Origin: Bacteroidales bacterium
GTDB taxonomy: Bacteria > Bacteroidota > Bacteroidia > Bacteroidales > PXBB01
Assembly: GCA_028698995.1 (NCBI GenBank)
Contig: JAQVVM010000018.1
Span: 1-64,000 of the forward strand
DNA: 64,000 nucleotides
Direction: 5' to 3'
A model generated the notes under the pieces. The model ran no database searches. It was not told where the DNA came from and saw only the letters and a program-made list of their open reading frames with translations. Shown here in pieces: positions 26,430 through 37,490 of the stretch. Position 1 is the first letter of the stretch, and every line of letters starts with the position of its first letter. Both the position numbers and the translations under genes were made by a program.

Positions 26430-29054
26430 ATGAAATCCAACGAAATAAGAAATTTATTCACTGATTTTTTTCAAAAGAAACAACATCATATTGTATCTTC
26501 AGCGCCAATGGTTATAAAAAATGACCCTACCCTGATGTTTACAAATGCGGGTATGAACCAGTTTAAGGATTTTTTTCTTGGCAACCGTGTTTCTACGCAT
26601 CCTCGCATAGCCAATACACAGAAATGCCTGCGAGTGTCAGGGAAACACAACGATCTTGAAGAAGTGGGGCATGATACCTATCATCATACCATGTTCGAAA
26701 TGCTTGGTAACTGGTCTTTTGGAGACTACTTCAAAAAAGAAGCTATTGCATGGGCATGGGAATTTCTTACCGAAGCATGTAAAATTGACAAATCACGACT
26801 TTATGTAACAGTTTTCGGGGGGGATAATATTGAAATGCTTGAGAAAGACAACGAAGCATATACACTATGGAAAGATATTGTTCCTGAAAATCAGATCATA
26901 TATGGTTCTAAAAAAGACAATTTCTGGGAAATGGGTGATACCGGTCCTTGTGGTCCATGTTCAGAATTACATGTTGATTTAAGAGATGATGCAGACCGTA
27001 AAGTTATACAGGGACGAGATTTGGTAAATACTGACAATCCTTTGGTTATTGAAGTCTGGAATCTTGTATTTATTGAATTTAACCGAAAATCAGACGGAAA
27101 ACTTGAACAGCTTAAAGCCAAACATGTTGACACCGGAATGGGATTCGAAAGACTCTGCATGGTTCTGCAAGGAAAGAAATCCAATTACGATACAGATGTG
27201 TTTACACCGCTCATTCAAAAAATTGCAGAACTTTCCAAAATCAAATATGGTGTTCACAATAAGAAGGATATTGCGATGCGTGTCATTGCCGATCATTTGC
27301 GTGCAGTTTCATTTGCCATTGCTGATGGTCAACTGCCTTCAAATATTAAAGCAGGTTATGTCATCAGACGCATTTTAAGAAGAGCTATCCGCTATAACTA
27401 TGTTTTTCTGAACATCAGGGAGCCATTTATCTTTAGATTGGTTGACACATTGTCTGAACAATTAAGCGATGCTTTTCCAGAACTTAAAGCACAGAGAGAA
27501 TTTATTAAATCAATAATCCAGCAAGAAGAACTATCTTTTCTGAAAACTCTTTCTTCTGGTTTGATAAAATTCGACAACTACTTAGAACAGCAAACAGATA
27601 AGAGCATCCCTATTGCAGGAAATTTTGCTTTTGAACTTTACGACACATTCGGTTTTCCAATCGACCTTACTGTGTTAATGGCTAAAGAAACAGGCAAAGA
27701 AGTTGACCTTGATGGTTTTGAAAAATGCATGGCAGAACAGAAAGCACGCTCAAAAAAGGCAACTCAGCAGGAAGTAAGCGACTGGTTTGAAGTTAATCTG
27801 CCTGTTGATACAAAATTTCTTGGATATGAATCAAACAAAGCTGAAATAAAGATTATTAAGTTTAGAAAAGTATCTGAAAAGAATGAGGAGAGTTATCATC
27901 TTGTATTTGATAGGACTCCCTTTTATGCTGAATCAGGAGGTCAGGTAGGAGACAAAGGTTACATTCGTAATAAGGAAGAACAGATACCTATTGAAAATAC
28001 TTTTAAAGAAAATGACCTTATCATCCATAAAAGCAATCAACTACCAAAAAAAATAGCAGAATCTTTTACAGCTGTTATCGATACAGAGCGTCGTTTCAAA
28101 ATTCAATCAAATCACACAGCGACTCATCTCATGCATGCAGCACTAAAAAAAGTGCTGGGCCATCATGTTGAACAGAAAGGCTCATTAGTTGACGACACTT
28201 TATTACGTTTTGATTTTTCACATTACAGCAAAGTGAGCGATGAAGAGATAAAGCAAGTAGAAAATCTTGTCAATGCGAAAATTTTGGAAAATGTAGCATT
28301 AGAAACTTTTCTGGATGTGCCTTATGAAGAAGCTGTGAAAATGGGAGCCATTGCACTTTTTGGTGAAAAATATGCTGAAAATGTAAGGGTTGTATCTTTT
28401 GACAAATCATTTTCAATAGAGTTATGCGGAGGGACACACTGCAAAAGCACCGGCCAGATAGGTTTGTTTAAAATCGTTTCAGAATCTGCCATAGCAGCAG
28501 GGACAAGACGTATTGTTGCAGTTACTGGAAGTGCAGCCTTAAGTTTTCTTGAAAATTATCAGGACATGCACAAACAACTGATTGAGATTCTTAAGAAACC
28601 CGGAGATCCGATTAAATCTGTTATTTCATTAATTGAAGAAAACAATTTACTCAAAAAAGAGATTGAAGTTTATAAAAATGATAAAGTTCAAGAGCTCAAA
28701 AATGGTCTTATTGCTGAAATCAAAAATGTCAATGGTATAAACTTCATTAGTAAGCAAGTCGATATGGATATGGCCAGCATTAGAAACCTTGCTTTGGCCT
28801 TAAAAAATGAAAGCCCTGATCTGTTTGTCCTATTGGCATCCACATCAAACAACAAAGCCAATCTAAGTCTTCTAATAAGTGAAGATTTGGTAAAACAGAA
28901 GAATCTTGATGCCGGCAAAATCATTCGAGAAATTGCAAAAGAAATTAATGGCAGTGGTGGAGGTCAGGCCTTTTTTGCTACTGCAGGTGGCACCAATATT
29001 AACGGGATAGAGAAGTCTTTTCAAAAAGCAAAAGAGTATTTGGAAAAGCTTTAA
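26430..29054 (+). CDS. alaS: Alanyl-tRNA synthetase
   Basis: Class II synthetase charging tRNA-Ala, 874 residues, full length. The catalytic core begins at the N-terminus (IRNLFTDFFQKKQHHIV, TLMFTNAGMNQFKDFFLG, WEMGDTGPCGPCSELH). The editing domain carries the zinc ligands H562 and H566 (NHTATHLMHAAL) and C666 and H670 (CGGTHCKSTGQIG), almost the same numbering as E. coli AlaRS. The C-Ala domain ends with GSGGGQAFFATAGGTN. It is monocistronic between divergent M23 and convergent LysM genes; only 26 nt separate its stop from the stop of the LysM-binding-protein gene. Confidence 0.98.
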   Translation: MKSNEIRNLFTDFFQKKQHHIVSSAPMVIKNDPTLMFTNAGMNQFKDFFLGNRVSTHPRIANTQKCLRVSGKHNDLEEVGHDTYHHTMFEMLGNWSFGDYFKKEAIAWAWEFLTEACKIDKSRLYVTVFGGDNIEMLEKDNEAYTLWKDIVPENQIIYGSKKDNFWEMGDTGPCGPCSELHVDLRDDADRKVIQGRDLVNTDNPLVIEVWNLVFIEFNRKSDGKLEQLKAKHVDTGMGFERLCMVLQGKKSNYDTDVFTPLIQKIAELSKIKYGVHNKKDIAMRVIADHLRAVSFAIADGQLPSNIKAGYVIRRILRRAIRYNYVFLNIREPFIFRLVDTLSEQLSDAFPELKAQREFIKSIIQQEELSFLKTLSSGLIKFDNYLEQQTDKSIPIAGNFAFELYDTFGFPIDLTVLMAKETGKEVDLDGFEKCMAEQKARSKKATQQEVSDWFEVNLPVDTKFLGYESNKAEIKIIKFRKVSEKNEESYHLVFDRTPFYAESGGQVGDKGYIRNKEEQIPIENTFKENDLIIHKSNQLPKKIAESFTAVIDTERRFKIQSNHTATHLMHAALKKVLGHHVEQKGSLVDDTLLRFDFSHYSKVSDEEIKQVENLVNAKILENVALETFLDVPYEEAVKMGAIALFGEKYAENVRVVSFDKSFSIELCGGTHCKSTGQIGLFKIVSESAIAAGTRRIVAVTGSAALSFLENYQDMHKQLIEILKKPGDPIKSVISLIEENNLLKKEIEVYKNDKVQELKNGLIAEIKNVNGINFISKQVDMDMASIRNLALALKNESPDLFVLLASTSNNKANLSLLISEDLVKQKNLDAGKIIREIAKEINGSGGGQAFFATAGGTNINGIEKSFQKAKEYLEKL

Positions 29055-29080
29055 AAAAATCAATAAACAAGGAGTTCAAA

Positions 29081-30970
29081 TTAATATTCTTCTCTTTTAA
29101 TAGTGAAGTAATCGTACTTGAGAATATTCAAATGAATGTTATTGTAAGATGCATTGGTAGCATTATAAATGAACTTGAATCTGCTGTCCATAAGATCTAC
29201 AGGAATATAATTTATACATTCCGAAAAAGCAGGACCATACTCATTAAGGGCGAATAAGAAAAACATGGCCATATCATATCCTTTAAATGCATGAGCATCA
29301 GGTTCAATAGCATACTTTTCCCTGAACTTAATGATAAAGTCAAGTACATTGGTATCTGTATAATTGATATAAACAGGTGTAAAATAGTGGTATTGAAGTT
29401 TTTGTAAATATTCCAAATCTAAAGTTGTGAAGCTTTGCCAGTTTGGTAGTCCAAATAACACAATGCGGTTATTTTCATCCTGAACATCACTTAATTTTCT
29501 GATAAAATTTGAAATGGAAGCTTCATTACTACTGAGGCAGAAAACAACATTTGTTTTATCATTAACAATATTATTCAGAATCCCTGTTTGCCCGGTTTGG
29601 TTATACAAGACTTCCTTAAAACCCAAAGTACTATCTCCGGAAGAAGCTATCCATGAAGATTTAATAATATCAAGAATTCTCCTTTCCTGTTGGGTATTGT
29701 AATGAACAATTATAACATTATTATCTTTGTGTGCTGTTTTCAGATATTTTACAAATTCCTCAAGTTGAAGCTTAGGAGTTGGTGAAATATTAAAAAGATT
29801 TCCATTGGAAGGAAAATCATTTCTTGAAGTAATTAAAGGGTTAATAAGTTTAATGTTGTTATTTTTCGCAAAATCTGCAACAACGGCAAATGATGTAGCA
29901 TGAAAGGGGCCAAATATCATGTCTAAATTCTTCATTTGGGGATTGTTGACAAATTCATTGGCTTGAGAGACATCTTCTCCCACATCAAAAACATGCAGGT
30001 TTAGGGATATTCCAGTTAGTTTTAGAGAATCAAGAGCCAAAGAAAAACCCTGATAGAACTGAATAAATTCTAAAGTGTGGGCATTCTGATTGCGATCTCT
30101 TTGATAAGAAGACCCTGAAAAATTTGTATTAATGCCATAAACTTCGTCAAGGCGTAAAGGCATAAGAAGGGCAATATTCAGAGTCTTTTTTCTTTCAATA
30201 GGGGCACACGAAATACTATCTCTTATCTCAAGATATTGGGTAGTATCCTTAGATAAATCCACCTCCACAAATATGCTCTCCCCTTCAAAAGTTGTGGCTT
30301 TTGGAATAATAAGAACCTGTCTGTATCTGATACCTTCTTCAGCTTCGGGATTATAATTTAGAATATCACTGATGGTAACTGCATAAAGATTTGAAATACT
30401 GAATAATGTTTCACGCCTTTGCACAACGTGTATAATAAACTTTGAAGTGTCAATTCCAATCAAACTATCCGGATTTGGAGCAGTTACAGTTTCACTATGT
30501 TGAGTTTCATTTTTGGGGATTCTTAAAGTTTCTCCAACTCTTAAACCATTGCTTGCTTCAGGATTAAGTCTGATTATTTCATTCATATCAACACCATATT
30601 GCCTTGATAAACCATACAATGTTTCTCCCCTGCTAACCGTGTGCATAATAAAATCTGAAGAATCTCTGGATGGGAGAGGTTCAGATTGTACTGTTGAGGA
30701 CACAAAAGGAATTCTCAGTTCTTCGCCAACGCCAATCAGATTATTAACTATGGCATTTTCCCTTGCAATTTCCTCAAGGGGAACATTATAAGCAACGGAA
30801 ATGGAATACAAAGTCTGTCCCTGTTCTACAGTGTGGAGATAATATTTTTTTCCACCAATAATTTCTGTTTTTGTTGAAATAAAAACCCTGATAATTCTAT
30901 TTTCTTGTGCAATCAGGGACAAAGAGAAATATAAAAAACAAAAAAATAATATAAGTTTTAATGATTTCAT
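29081..30970 (-). CDS. Triple-LysM protein fused to a periplasmic-binding-protein-like domain
   Basis: Exported protein of about 629 residues. A signal peptide is followed by three LysM domains in the first 220 residues: YLHTVEQGQTLYSISVAYN, FIMHTVSRGETLYGLSRQYG and FIIHVVQRRETLFSISNLYA. A type I periplasmic-binding-protein (Peripla_BP_6 / leucine-binding-like) domain (about 260-620) carries TLNIALLMPLRLDEVY, MIFGPFHATSFAVVADFA, INPLITSRNDFPSNG and DAHAFKGYDMAMFFLFAL. No ABC transporter genes are nearby, so this is probably a wall-bound ligand-binding or scaffold protein rather than a transport receptor. The ATG at 30970 is preferred over 30994, because it puts the signal peptide at the N-terminus and leaves 14 nt after the guaA stop instead of overlapping it. 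Confidence 0.9.
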   Translation of the reverse strand: MKSLKLILFFCFLYFSLSLIAQENRIIRVFISTKTEIIGGKKYYLHTVEQGQTLYSISVAYNVPLEEIARENAIVNNLIGVGEELRIPFVSSTVQSEPLPSRDSSDFIMHTVSRGETLYGLSRQYGVDMNEIIRLNPEASNGLRVGETLRIPKNETQHSETVTAPNPDSLIGIDTSKFIIHVVQRRETLFSISNLYAVTISDILNYNPEAEEGIRYRQVLIIPKATTFEGESIFVEVDLSKDTTQYLEIRDSISCAPIERKKTLNIALLMPLRLDEVYGINTNFSGSSYQRDRNQNAHTLEFIQFYQGFSLALDSLKLTGISLNLHVFDVGEDVSQANEFVNNPQMKNLDMIFGPFHATSFAVVADFAKNNNIKLINPLITSRNDFPSNGNLFNISPTPKLQLEEFVKYLKTAHKDNNVIIVHYNTQQERRILDIIKSSWIASSGDSTLGFKEVLYNQTGQTGILNNIVNDKTNVVFCLSSNEASISNFIRKLSDVQDENNRIVLFGLPNWQSFTTLDLEYLQKLQYHYFTPVYINYTDTNVLDFIIKFREKYAIEPDAHAFKGYDMAMFFLFALNEYGPAFSECINYIPVDLMDSRFKFIYNATNASYNNIHLNILKYDYFTIKREEY

Positions 30971-30984
30971 TTGTAATAAATACG

Positions 30985-32511
30985 TTATTCCCATTCAATT
31001 GTTGCAGGAGGCTTAGAACTTATATCATAAACAACCCTGTTAATACCTTTTACTCTGTTGATAATACGGTTAGAGATTTCAGCAAGGAAATTATAAGGTA
31101 AATGTGCCCAGTCTGCAGTCATGCCATCAGTTGATGTGACTGCTCTGAGACATATAGTATGTTCATAAGTACGTTCATCGCCCATGACACCTACAGATTT
31201 TACAGGCAATAAAATGGTAGCTGCCTGCCAAACTTCGTGATATAGGTTAAATTCCTTTAGTCCTGAAATAAATATATCATCAGCATCCTGAAGGATTTGA
31301 ACTTTGCCGGGGGTGACATCACCCAATATTCTGATACCTAAACCCGGTCCAGGGAAAGGATGTCTGTTAAGGTGCGAATCTGAAATATTTAAAGTTAAAC
31401 CAACTTTTCTTACCTCATCCTTAAATAAAAACTTCAGGGGCTCTACTACTTTAAGTTTCATTTTCTCGGGTAAACCACCTACATTGTGGTGGGATTTTAT
31501 AGTAGCTGAAGGACCTTTAACAGAGACAGATTCAATAACGTCAGGATAAATTGTACCTTGAGCAAGCCATTGGGCATTGTCAATTTTATGAGCTTCTCTA
31601 TCAAAAACATCTATAAAAGTTTTACCAATGGCTTTCCTTTTAGCTTCAGGGTCGCTTATACCCTCAAGGGCCTTGTAGAAATCATTTTTAGCATCAACAC
31701 CAATAATATTTAAGCCATATTGAGCAAAGCTATCAAGAACTGATTGAAATTCATTTTTTCTTAATAAACCATTATCAACAAAGATACAGTGCAGATTAAC
31801 GCCAATGGCTTTATGCAAAAGCATGGCTGCAACAGAAGAGTCCACACCGCCAGACAGGCCAAGAATAACCTTGTCGGTGCCAATTTGAGCCTTAAGTTCT
31901 GCTACCGTTGTTTCAACAAAAGACATAGGTGTCCAGCATTGACTGAATTCACAGATATTTACAATAAAATTTTTCAATAACTCAGAACCCTGAGTAGAGT
32001 GGTAAACTTCGGGATGGAACTGCAAACCATAAGTAGATTCACCATTTATTTTAAACCCGGCAATAGGCACATCAGCAGTACTGGCAATTTTAACAGTATT
32101 TTCAGGAAGTTTACAAATGGTGTCTCCATGGGACATCCAAACCTGAGAATTTAAATCAATGCCTTTAAACAGAAGATTGTCATCAATAAATGATAAATTA
32201 GCTCTTCCATATTCCCTAATCTGAGAGCGCATAACCTCACCTCCGAAATCATAGGCTAATAATTGTGCTCCATAACAAACTGCAAGAACAGGTATTTTCC
32301 CTTTAAATTTACTAAAATCAAATACAGGTGCTTCCTTATCAAAAACCGAAAATGGGCTACCGGAAAGGATAATACCCTTAACATGGTTTAAATCTGATGG
32401 AATTTTGTTATAGGGGTGTATTTCACAAAATACATTATGCTCTCGGACACGCCTTGCGATAAGCTGTGTATATTGAGAACCGAAGTCAAAAATTAAAAGG
32501 GTCTCTTGCAT
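30985..32511 (-). CDS. guaA: GMP synthase (glutamine-hydrolysing)
   Basis: Amidates XMP to GMP in purine synthesis. The 508 residues contain a class I glutamine amidotransferase domain with nucleophile C79 ([15 protein letters not shown]) and H166/E168 ([10 protein letters not shown]). The ATP pyrophosphatase domain has P-loop [10 protein letters not shown] (about 218-226), and the GMP synthase C-terminal dimerisation domain ends with the typical [10 protein letters not shown] promoter box ends only 4 nt before the ATG (see the adjoining promoter entry), so the mRNA may be leaderless. It is followed by the LysM-binding-protein gene and probably cotranscribed with it. Confidence 0.98.
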   Translation of the reverse strand: MQETLLIFDFGSQYTQLIARRVREHNVFCEIHPYNKIPSDLNHVKGIILSGSPFSVFDKEAPVFDFSKFKGKIPVLAVCYGAQLLAYDFGGEVMRSQIREYGRANLSFIDDNLLFKGIDLNSQVWMSHGDTICKLPENTVKIASTADVPIAGFKINGESTYGLQFHPEVYHSTQGSELLKNFIVNICEFSQCWTPMSFVETTVAELKAQIGTDKVILGLSGGVDSSVAAMLLHKAIGVNLHCIFVDNGLLRKNEFQSVLDSFAQYGLNIIGVDAKNDFYKALEGISDPEAKRKAIGKTFIDVFDREAHKIDNAQWLAQGTIYPDVIESVSVKGPSATIKSHHNVGGLPEKMKLKVVEPLKFLFKDEVRKVGLTLNISDSHLNRHPFPGPGLGIRILGDVTPGKVQILQDADDIFISGLKEFNLYHEVWQAATILLPVKSVGVMGDERTYEHTICLRAVTSTDGMTADWAHLPYNFLAEISNRIINRVKGINRVVYDISSKPPATIEWE

Positions 32512-32515
32512 GGCA

Positions 32516-32548
32516 CAAAATTACAATAATATTTTATTTGAGCTCAAA
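32516..32548 (-). promoter_or_regulatory. guaA: guaA promoter overlapping the translation start region
   Basis: On the - strand TTTG (32545-32548), a 21-nt spacer and TAATTTTG (32516-32523) match the Bacteroidota consensus exactly. Only 4 nt separate the -7 box from the guaA ATG, so the RNA start would lie at or almost at the start codon. Confidence 0.6.
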
Positions 32549-32568
32549 AAAACGGCACGAGTCCATAA

Positions 32569-32599
32569 AAAAAACCGAAGGGGAAATCTTCGGTTTTTT
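32569..32599 (-). terminator. Intrinsic terminator of ilvE
   Basis: A perfect 12-bp hairpin (AAAAAACCGAAG paired with CTTCGGTTTTTT, 7-nt loop) with a T-run following on the - strand. It lies 16 nt past the ilvE stop and just before the guaA promoter. Confidence 0.9.
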
Positions 32600-32614
32600 A
32601 AAAAATATAAAATA

Positions 32615-33634
32615 TTATTCGATGACCTCTGTCCAATTGAAAATATCCGGTTCATCACCATATTGAATGGCCTGCAATTTTTTGTAAAGCATTGTAGAAA
32701 CAGGACCGGCCTGACCATTTTTGCAATATTCGAACACTTTTCCTGTTTCTCTGTCAACGATTTTCTTAATTGGAGAAATCACAGCAGCTGTGCCACAGGC
32801 ACCAACTTCTTCGAAGCCGGCAATTTCTTCCAATGTAACCTGTCTTCTTTCTACATTCAGTCCGGCATGTTTTGCCAGTTCGATCAAGCTCATATTTGTA
32901 ATAGAGGGCAGAATTGAATTCGACTTAGGAGTAATATACGTATTGTCTTTAATACCAAAGAAATTTGCAGGACCACATTCGTCAATATATTTTTTCTCTT
33001 TAGCATCGAGGAAAATGGCTGAAGCAAAACCTTCTTCATGTGCACGAACAAGTGCACGAAGACTTCCTGCATAATTTCCTCCAACCTTAATATTGCCGGT
33101 GCCTAAAGTTGCAGCTCTGTCAACGTCTTTAACAACCTGCATACTTACGGGGTTAAAACCTTCTTTAAAATAAGGGCCAACAGGTCCGACAAACACCATA
33201 AACATATACTCAATTGCAGGCTTAACACCAACCTGAACACCCGTTCCAATGAGCAAAGGGCGAATATACAGAGATGCTCCTGTTCCATAAGGTGGGACAA
33301 AGCGCTCATTTAACTTAACTACTTTAAATACTGCTGCTTTAAAAATTTCTGATGGTACTTCTGCCATCAAAACGCCTCTTGCCGAACTTTGCATACGTTT
33401 GGCATTTTCTTCCCAGCGAAATAATCTGATTTTGTTATCTGCACCTCGATAGGCTTTCATGCCTTCAAAAGCCTCCTGTCCGTAATGCAGGCAAGTTGCA
33501 GCCATGTGCATGTGTATAAATTCAGAGTCTGAAACTTCCAACTCTCCCCAAGCACCGTTTTTGTAGTAACAGCGCACATTGTAATCGGTCTTAAAGTAAC
33601 CGAAAGGTAATTCTGACCATTTAATATTTTCCAT
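32615..33634 (-). CDS. ilvE: Branched-chain-amino-acid aminotransferase
   Basis: Fold-type IV PLP aminotransferase interconverting Leu, Ile and Val with their 2-oxoacids. The 339 residues include HYGQEAFEGMKAYRG, RLFRWEENAKRM, YIRPLLIGTG and GTGNIKVGGNYAGSL with the PLP lysine at K183. Later come DECGPANFFGI and EVGACGTAAVISPI. The length and motifs match the larger (type II) IlvE form. It has its own terminator (32569-32599) and a likely promoter (33673-33705), so it is monocistronic. The fused E1 enzyme at 14.9-17.3 kb could act on its 2-oxoacid products if that enzyme is a branched-chain type; this is speculative. Confidence 0.97.
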   Translation of the reverse strand: MENIKWSELPFGYFKTDYNVRCYYKNGAWGELEVSDSEFIHMHMAATCLHYGQEAFEGMKAYRGADNKIRLFRWEENAKRMQSSARGVLMAEVPSEIFKAAVFKVVKLNERFVPPYGTGASLYIRPLLIGTGVQVGVKPAIEYMFMVFVGPVGPYFKEGFNPVSMQVVKDVDRAATLGTGNIKVGGNYAGSLRALVRAHEEGFASAIFLDAKEKKYIDECGPANFFGIKDNTYITPKSNSILPSITNMSLIELAKHAGLNVERRQVTLEEIAGFEEVGACGTAAVISPIKKIVDRETGKVFEYCKNGQAGPVSTMLYKKLQAIQYGDEPDIFNWTEVIE

Positions 33635-33672
33635 AATACGTGATTTAAAATATGTGTAACAATTTCACTTGG

Positions 33673-33705
33673 CAAGTATAAAAAAAATAAATTAATAAAT
33701 TCAAA
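33673..33705 (-). promoter_or_regulatory. ilvE: Candidate ilvE promoter
   Basis: On the - strand TTTG (33702-33705), a 21-nt spacer and TATACTTG (33673-33680, one mismatch to TAnnTTTG) lie about 38 nt before the ilvE ATG. Confidence 0.45.
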
Positions 33706-33822
33706 AAAAATAAAAAATGTTTTTATTCTATTCCAGCATCTCAAAAATGAGAATGTTCTATTATTCTAAAAACAATAAACATATTTTATATTGTCCGATT
33801 AAACATATTCATAAATAAACAC

Positions 33823-33830
33823 TAAATTTG
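33823..33830 (+). promoter_or_regulatory. -7 promoter element before the FG-GAP protein gene
   Basis: TAAATTTG, an exact TAnnTTTG match, ends 26 nt before the ATG at 33857. The nearest TTG upstream is 29 nt away, too far for the usual spacing. Confidence 0.4.
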
Positions 33831-33856
33831 TGTTATCATAACAATAATTTTAAAAA

Positions 33857-36103
33857 ATGTTCAAAATAGTTTTCACCTTTATATTTCTTTCTTTTTCATT
33901 ATTCAGCTATTCTCAATTTCATGATTACGGATTTGAAAAAACATCAGACATAGTAGTTAAAGACAGCACAGGGGTTTCTTTACAGATGCCATGGGTAGGT
34001 GGTTTAAGCTCTTGTCAGTTTGGGCAGATTGACTTAGATTTTGATGGTGTTAAGGACCTTGTTGTTTTTGAAAGAGTTGGCAATCGTTTAATGACATTTA
34101 TAAACAACGGAACTTCAGGAGTTGTTGATTATGGTTACAATTATGAATATGAGAAGTTTTTCCCAACAGTTCATGATTGGCTTTTTCTCGTGGATTACAA
34201 CGGAGACGGAAAAGAAGATATTTTCACCTATTATGTAGGAGGCATGTCTGTTTACAGAAACGATTCAGACCCTGTCAATGGCATTCAGTTTACAAAGATG
34301 ACAAATATGCTTAATTCATTACAATACGGAAGCCTTCTTAATTTATATGTTTCAGAGGTTGAATTACCCGGTATCGGAGATGTTAACGGGGACGGATGTC
34401 CGGATATCCTTGTTTTCCATATACTTGGTTCATATTTAAACCTACATACCAACCAATCAATGGTTAAATACGGACATTGCGACAGCCTTGATTTTGTGCG
34501 CACCCACCATTGTTGGGGTAATTTTTATGAAAGTGAAACCAGTAACGAACTCACATTAAACATAACATGCCCCTACACCAAAGAATCATCAGACGAAAAA
34601 TCCATTCTTCATGTGGGCTCAACAATTTTACCTGTTGATCTTACAGGAAACGGACTTAAAGATGTTTTAATTGGAGATACAGACTTCCCTCTTATAATTG
34701 CAGCTTATAACAGTGGTACAAATCAGGAAGCTCAAATGACTTCTCAGAACATCAGTTTTCCTGCCAATGATGTACCGGTTAATATTTTCACCATGCCCCT
34801 ACCCTCTTTATTGGATTTGACCAATGATGGTAAAGCAGATTTAATCTTTTCTCCGGCTGATGCTAACCCACTACTGACTCAAAGTCATAACAGTGTATGG
34901 TTCTACAAAAATACGAGCAATAACAATGTTCCTGACTTTAAATTACAGACTCAGTCACTTTTTCAGGAAGACATGATAGAAACAGGGACCGGTGCCTATC
35001 CGGTTTTATTTGATATAGACAACGATGGTATGATGGATTTATTTGTCTCTAACTTTGGATTTCATGATTCTTCATATTATCAGGGAGGTTTTTTATATTC
35101 TGATTTCATTTCAAAAATTTCTTTTTTCAAAAACACAGGTACGGTATCTGAAGCCGAGTTCAAATTAATCACTGATGATTTTGGAGGTCTGTCTGATTTA
35201 CAGACATTGGCTCTTTATCCTGCATTTGGTGATATTGACGGCGATGGCGATTATGACATGCTTGTAGGTGAAGATGACGGTTCTCTAAGGTACTATGAAA
35301 ACATAGCAGGCACAGGGAATTCCCCTGTATTTGCACAAGCTATCAGCAATTATCAGGGTATTGATGTTGGCCGTTTTAGCACTCCTCAGATTATAGATTT
35401 GAACAGAAACGGGATCCTTGATCTTGTAATTGGAAACCGAACCGGTCGTTTAAGCTATTATGAAAATACAGGCACAGCATCAAACCCTACTTTTGTCTTG
35501 GTTACTGATTCACTTGGCGGGGTCAATGTTAGGGATTATAATATGTCCAACTGGGGTTATAGCGTACCTTGTTTTTTTAAGGATACTTTGGGAGAATTCG
35601 GTTTATTTGTTGGTTCCGAATCTGGTAAAATTCATTACTATAAAAGCATTGACAATAATCTGAATGGCACATTCGACCTTATAGAAGAGCACCTTCTTTA
35701 TATTTATGATGGTATTAAAACAGGCTTATCCGTACACGACCTTAATAATGATGGTTATAAAGACATGATTTTGGGTAACTTCTCAGGTGGACTTACATAT
35801 TATAAAGGGAAAGAACCTGAACCCATTGGTATTGAAAGCAACATTAATCTTTCAGATTCGATAACTATTTACCCCAACCCTGCTAATAACTTCATCAGGA
35901 TAGAATCTTATTTTCATTTCAATCAGGATGATTTTATTATAGAGATATTTAATATTACCGGCCAATTGGTTTTAAAGATGAAGTTCAGACAGGAAATAAA
36001 TACAGAATCGTTGCAAAACGGTATTTACATCCTAAAAATAACAGATATTAAGAGAAACAGTCAGATACTTTCCAACAAAAAGTTGGTTATCAACAGATGG
36101 TAA
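33857..36103 (+). CDS. FG-GAP/VCBS-repeat protein with T9SS sorting domain
   Basis: Secreted protein of 748 residues. A signal peptide (FTFIFLSFSLFSYSQ) is followed by about nine FG-GAP-like repeats, each with a calcium-binding loop of the D-x-D/N-x-D-G type. Examples are DLDFDGVKDLVVF, VDYNGDGKEDIFTYY, DVNGDGCPDILVF, DIDNDGMMDLFVS, DIDGDGDYDMLVGEDDG and DLNNDGYKDMILGNF. These repeats build a beta-propeller like integrin alpha chains. The C-terminal domain (about 670-748: ITIYPNPANNFIRIE, NITGQLVLKM, LQNGIYILKI) is a type A T9SS sorting signal, so it is exported by the same route as the giant protein at 7-15 kb. The role is unknown; adhesion or ligand binding is plausible. It converges on eno with an 11-nt gap. 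Confidence 0.92.
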   Translation: MFKIVFTFIFLSFSLFSYSQFHDYGFEKTSDIVVKDSTGVSLQMPWVGGLSSCQFGQIDLDFDGVKDLVVFERVGNRLMTFINNGTSGVVDYGYNYEYEKFFPTVHDWLFLVDYNGDGKEDIFTYYVGGMSVYRNDSDPVNGIQFTKMTNMLNSLQYGSLLNLYVSEVELPGIGDVNGDGCPDILVFHILGSYLNLHTNQSMVKYGHCDSLDFVRTHHCWGNFYESETSNELTLNITCPYTKESSDEKSILHVGSTILPVDLTGNGLKDVLIGDTDFPLIIAAYNSGTNQEAQMTSQNISFPANDVPVNIFTMPLPSLLDLTNDGKADLIFSPADANPLLTQSHNSVWFYKNTSNNNVPDFKLQTQSLFQEDMIETGTGAYPVLFDIDNDGMMDLFVSNFGFHDSSYYQGGFLYSDFISKISFFKNTGTVSEAEFKLITDDFGGLSDLQTLALYPAFGDIDGDGDYDMLVGEDDGSLRYYENIAGTGNSPVFAQAISNYQGIDVGRFSTPQIIDLNRNGILDLVIGNRTGRLSYYENTGTASNPTFVLVTDSLGGVNVRDYNMSNWGYSVPCFFKDTLGEFGLFVGSESGKIHYYKSIDNNLNGTFDLIEEHLLYIYDGIKTGLSVHDLNNDGYKDMILGNFSGGLTYYKGKEPEPIGIESNINLSDSITIYPNPANNFIRIESYFHFNQDDFIIEIFNITGQLVLKMKFRQEINTESLQNGIYILKITDIKRNSQILSNKKLVINRW

Positions 36104-36114
36104 TGAGTCTGAAT

Positions 36115-37410
<1,296 letters not shown>

Positions 37411-37437
37411 TTATGTTTTAAATGATTAAAAAAATAA

Positions 37438-37469
37438 AAAAGGATAAAGCAAAAATACCTTATCCTTTT
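37438..37469 (-). terminator. Intrinsic terminator at the end of the ribosomal block (after rplQ)
   Basis: On the - strand, a 10-bp stem AAAAGGATAA / TTATCCTTTT with a 12-nt loop is followed by a long T-rich tract (TTTTTTATTTTTTT). It lies 22 nt past the rplQ stop and 31 nt before the eno ATG. Confidence 0.85.
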
Positions 37470-37480
37470 ATATTTTGCAA
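37450..37480 (-). promoter_or_regulatory. eno: Candidate eno promoter nested in the terminator
   Basis: On the - strand TTG (37478-37480), a 20-nt spacer and TATTTTTG (37450-37457) fit the consensus. The -7 box sits in the loop of the rplQ terminator hairpin. Confidence 0.4.
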
Positions 37481-37490
37481 TAAAATTAAA

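Noticed and set aside
32510-32917. Open frame of 135 codons on the + strand over the ilvE 3' end and its terminator
   Set aside because: It runs through a perfect terminator hairpin and antisense to ilvE; no recognisable protein.
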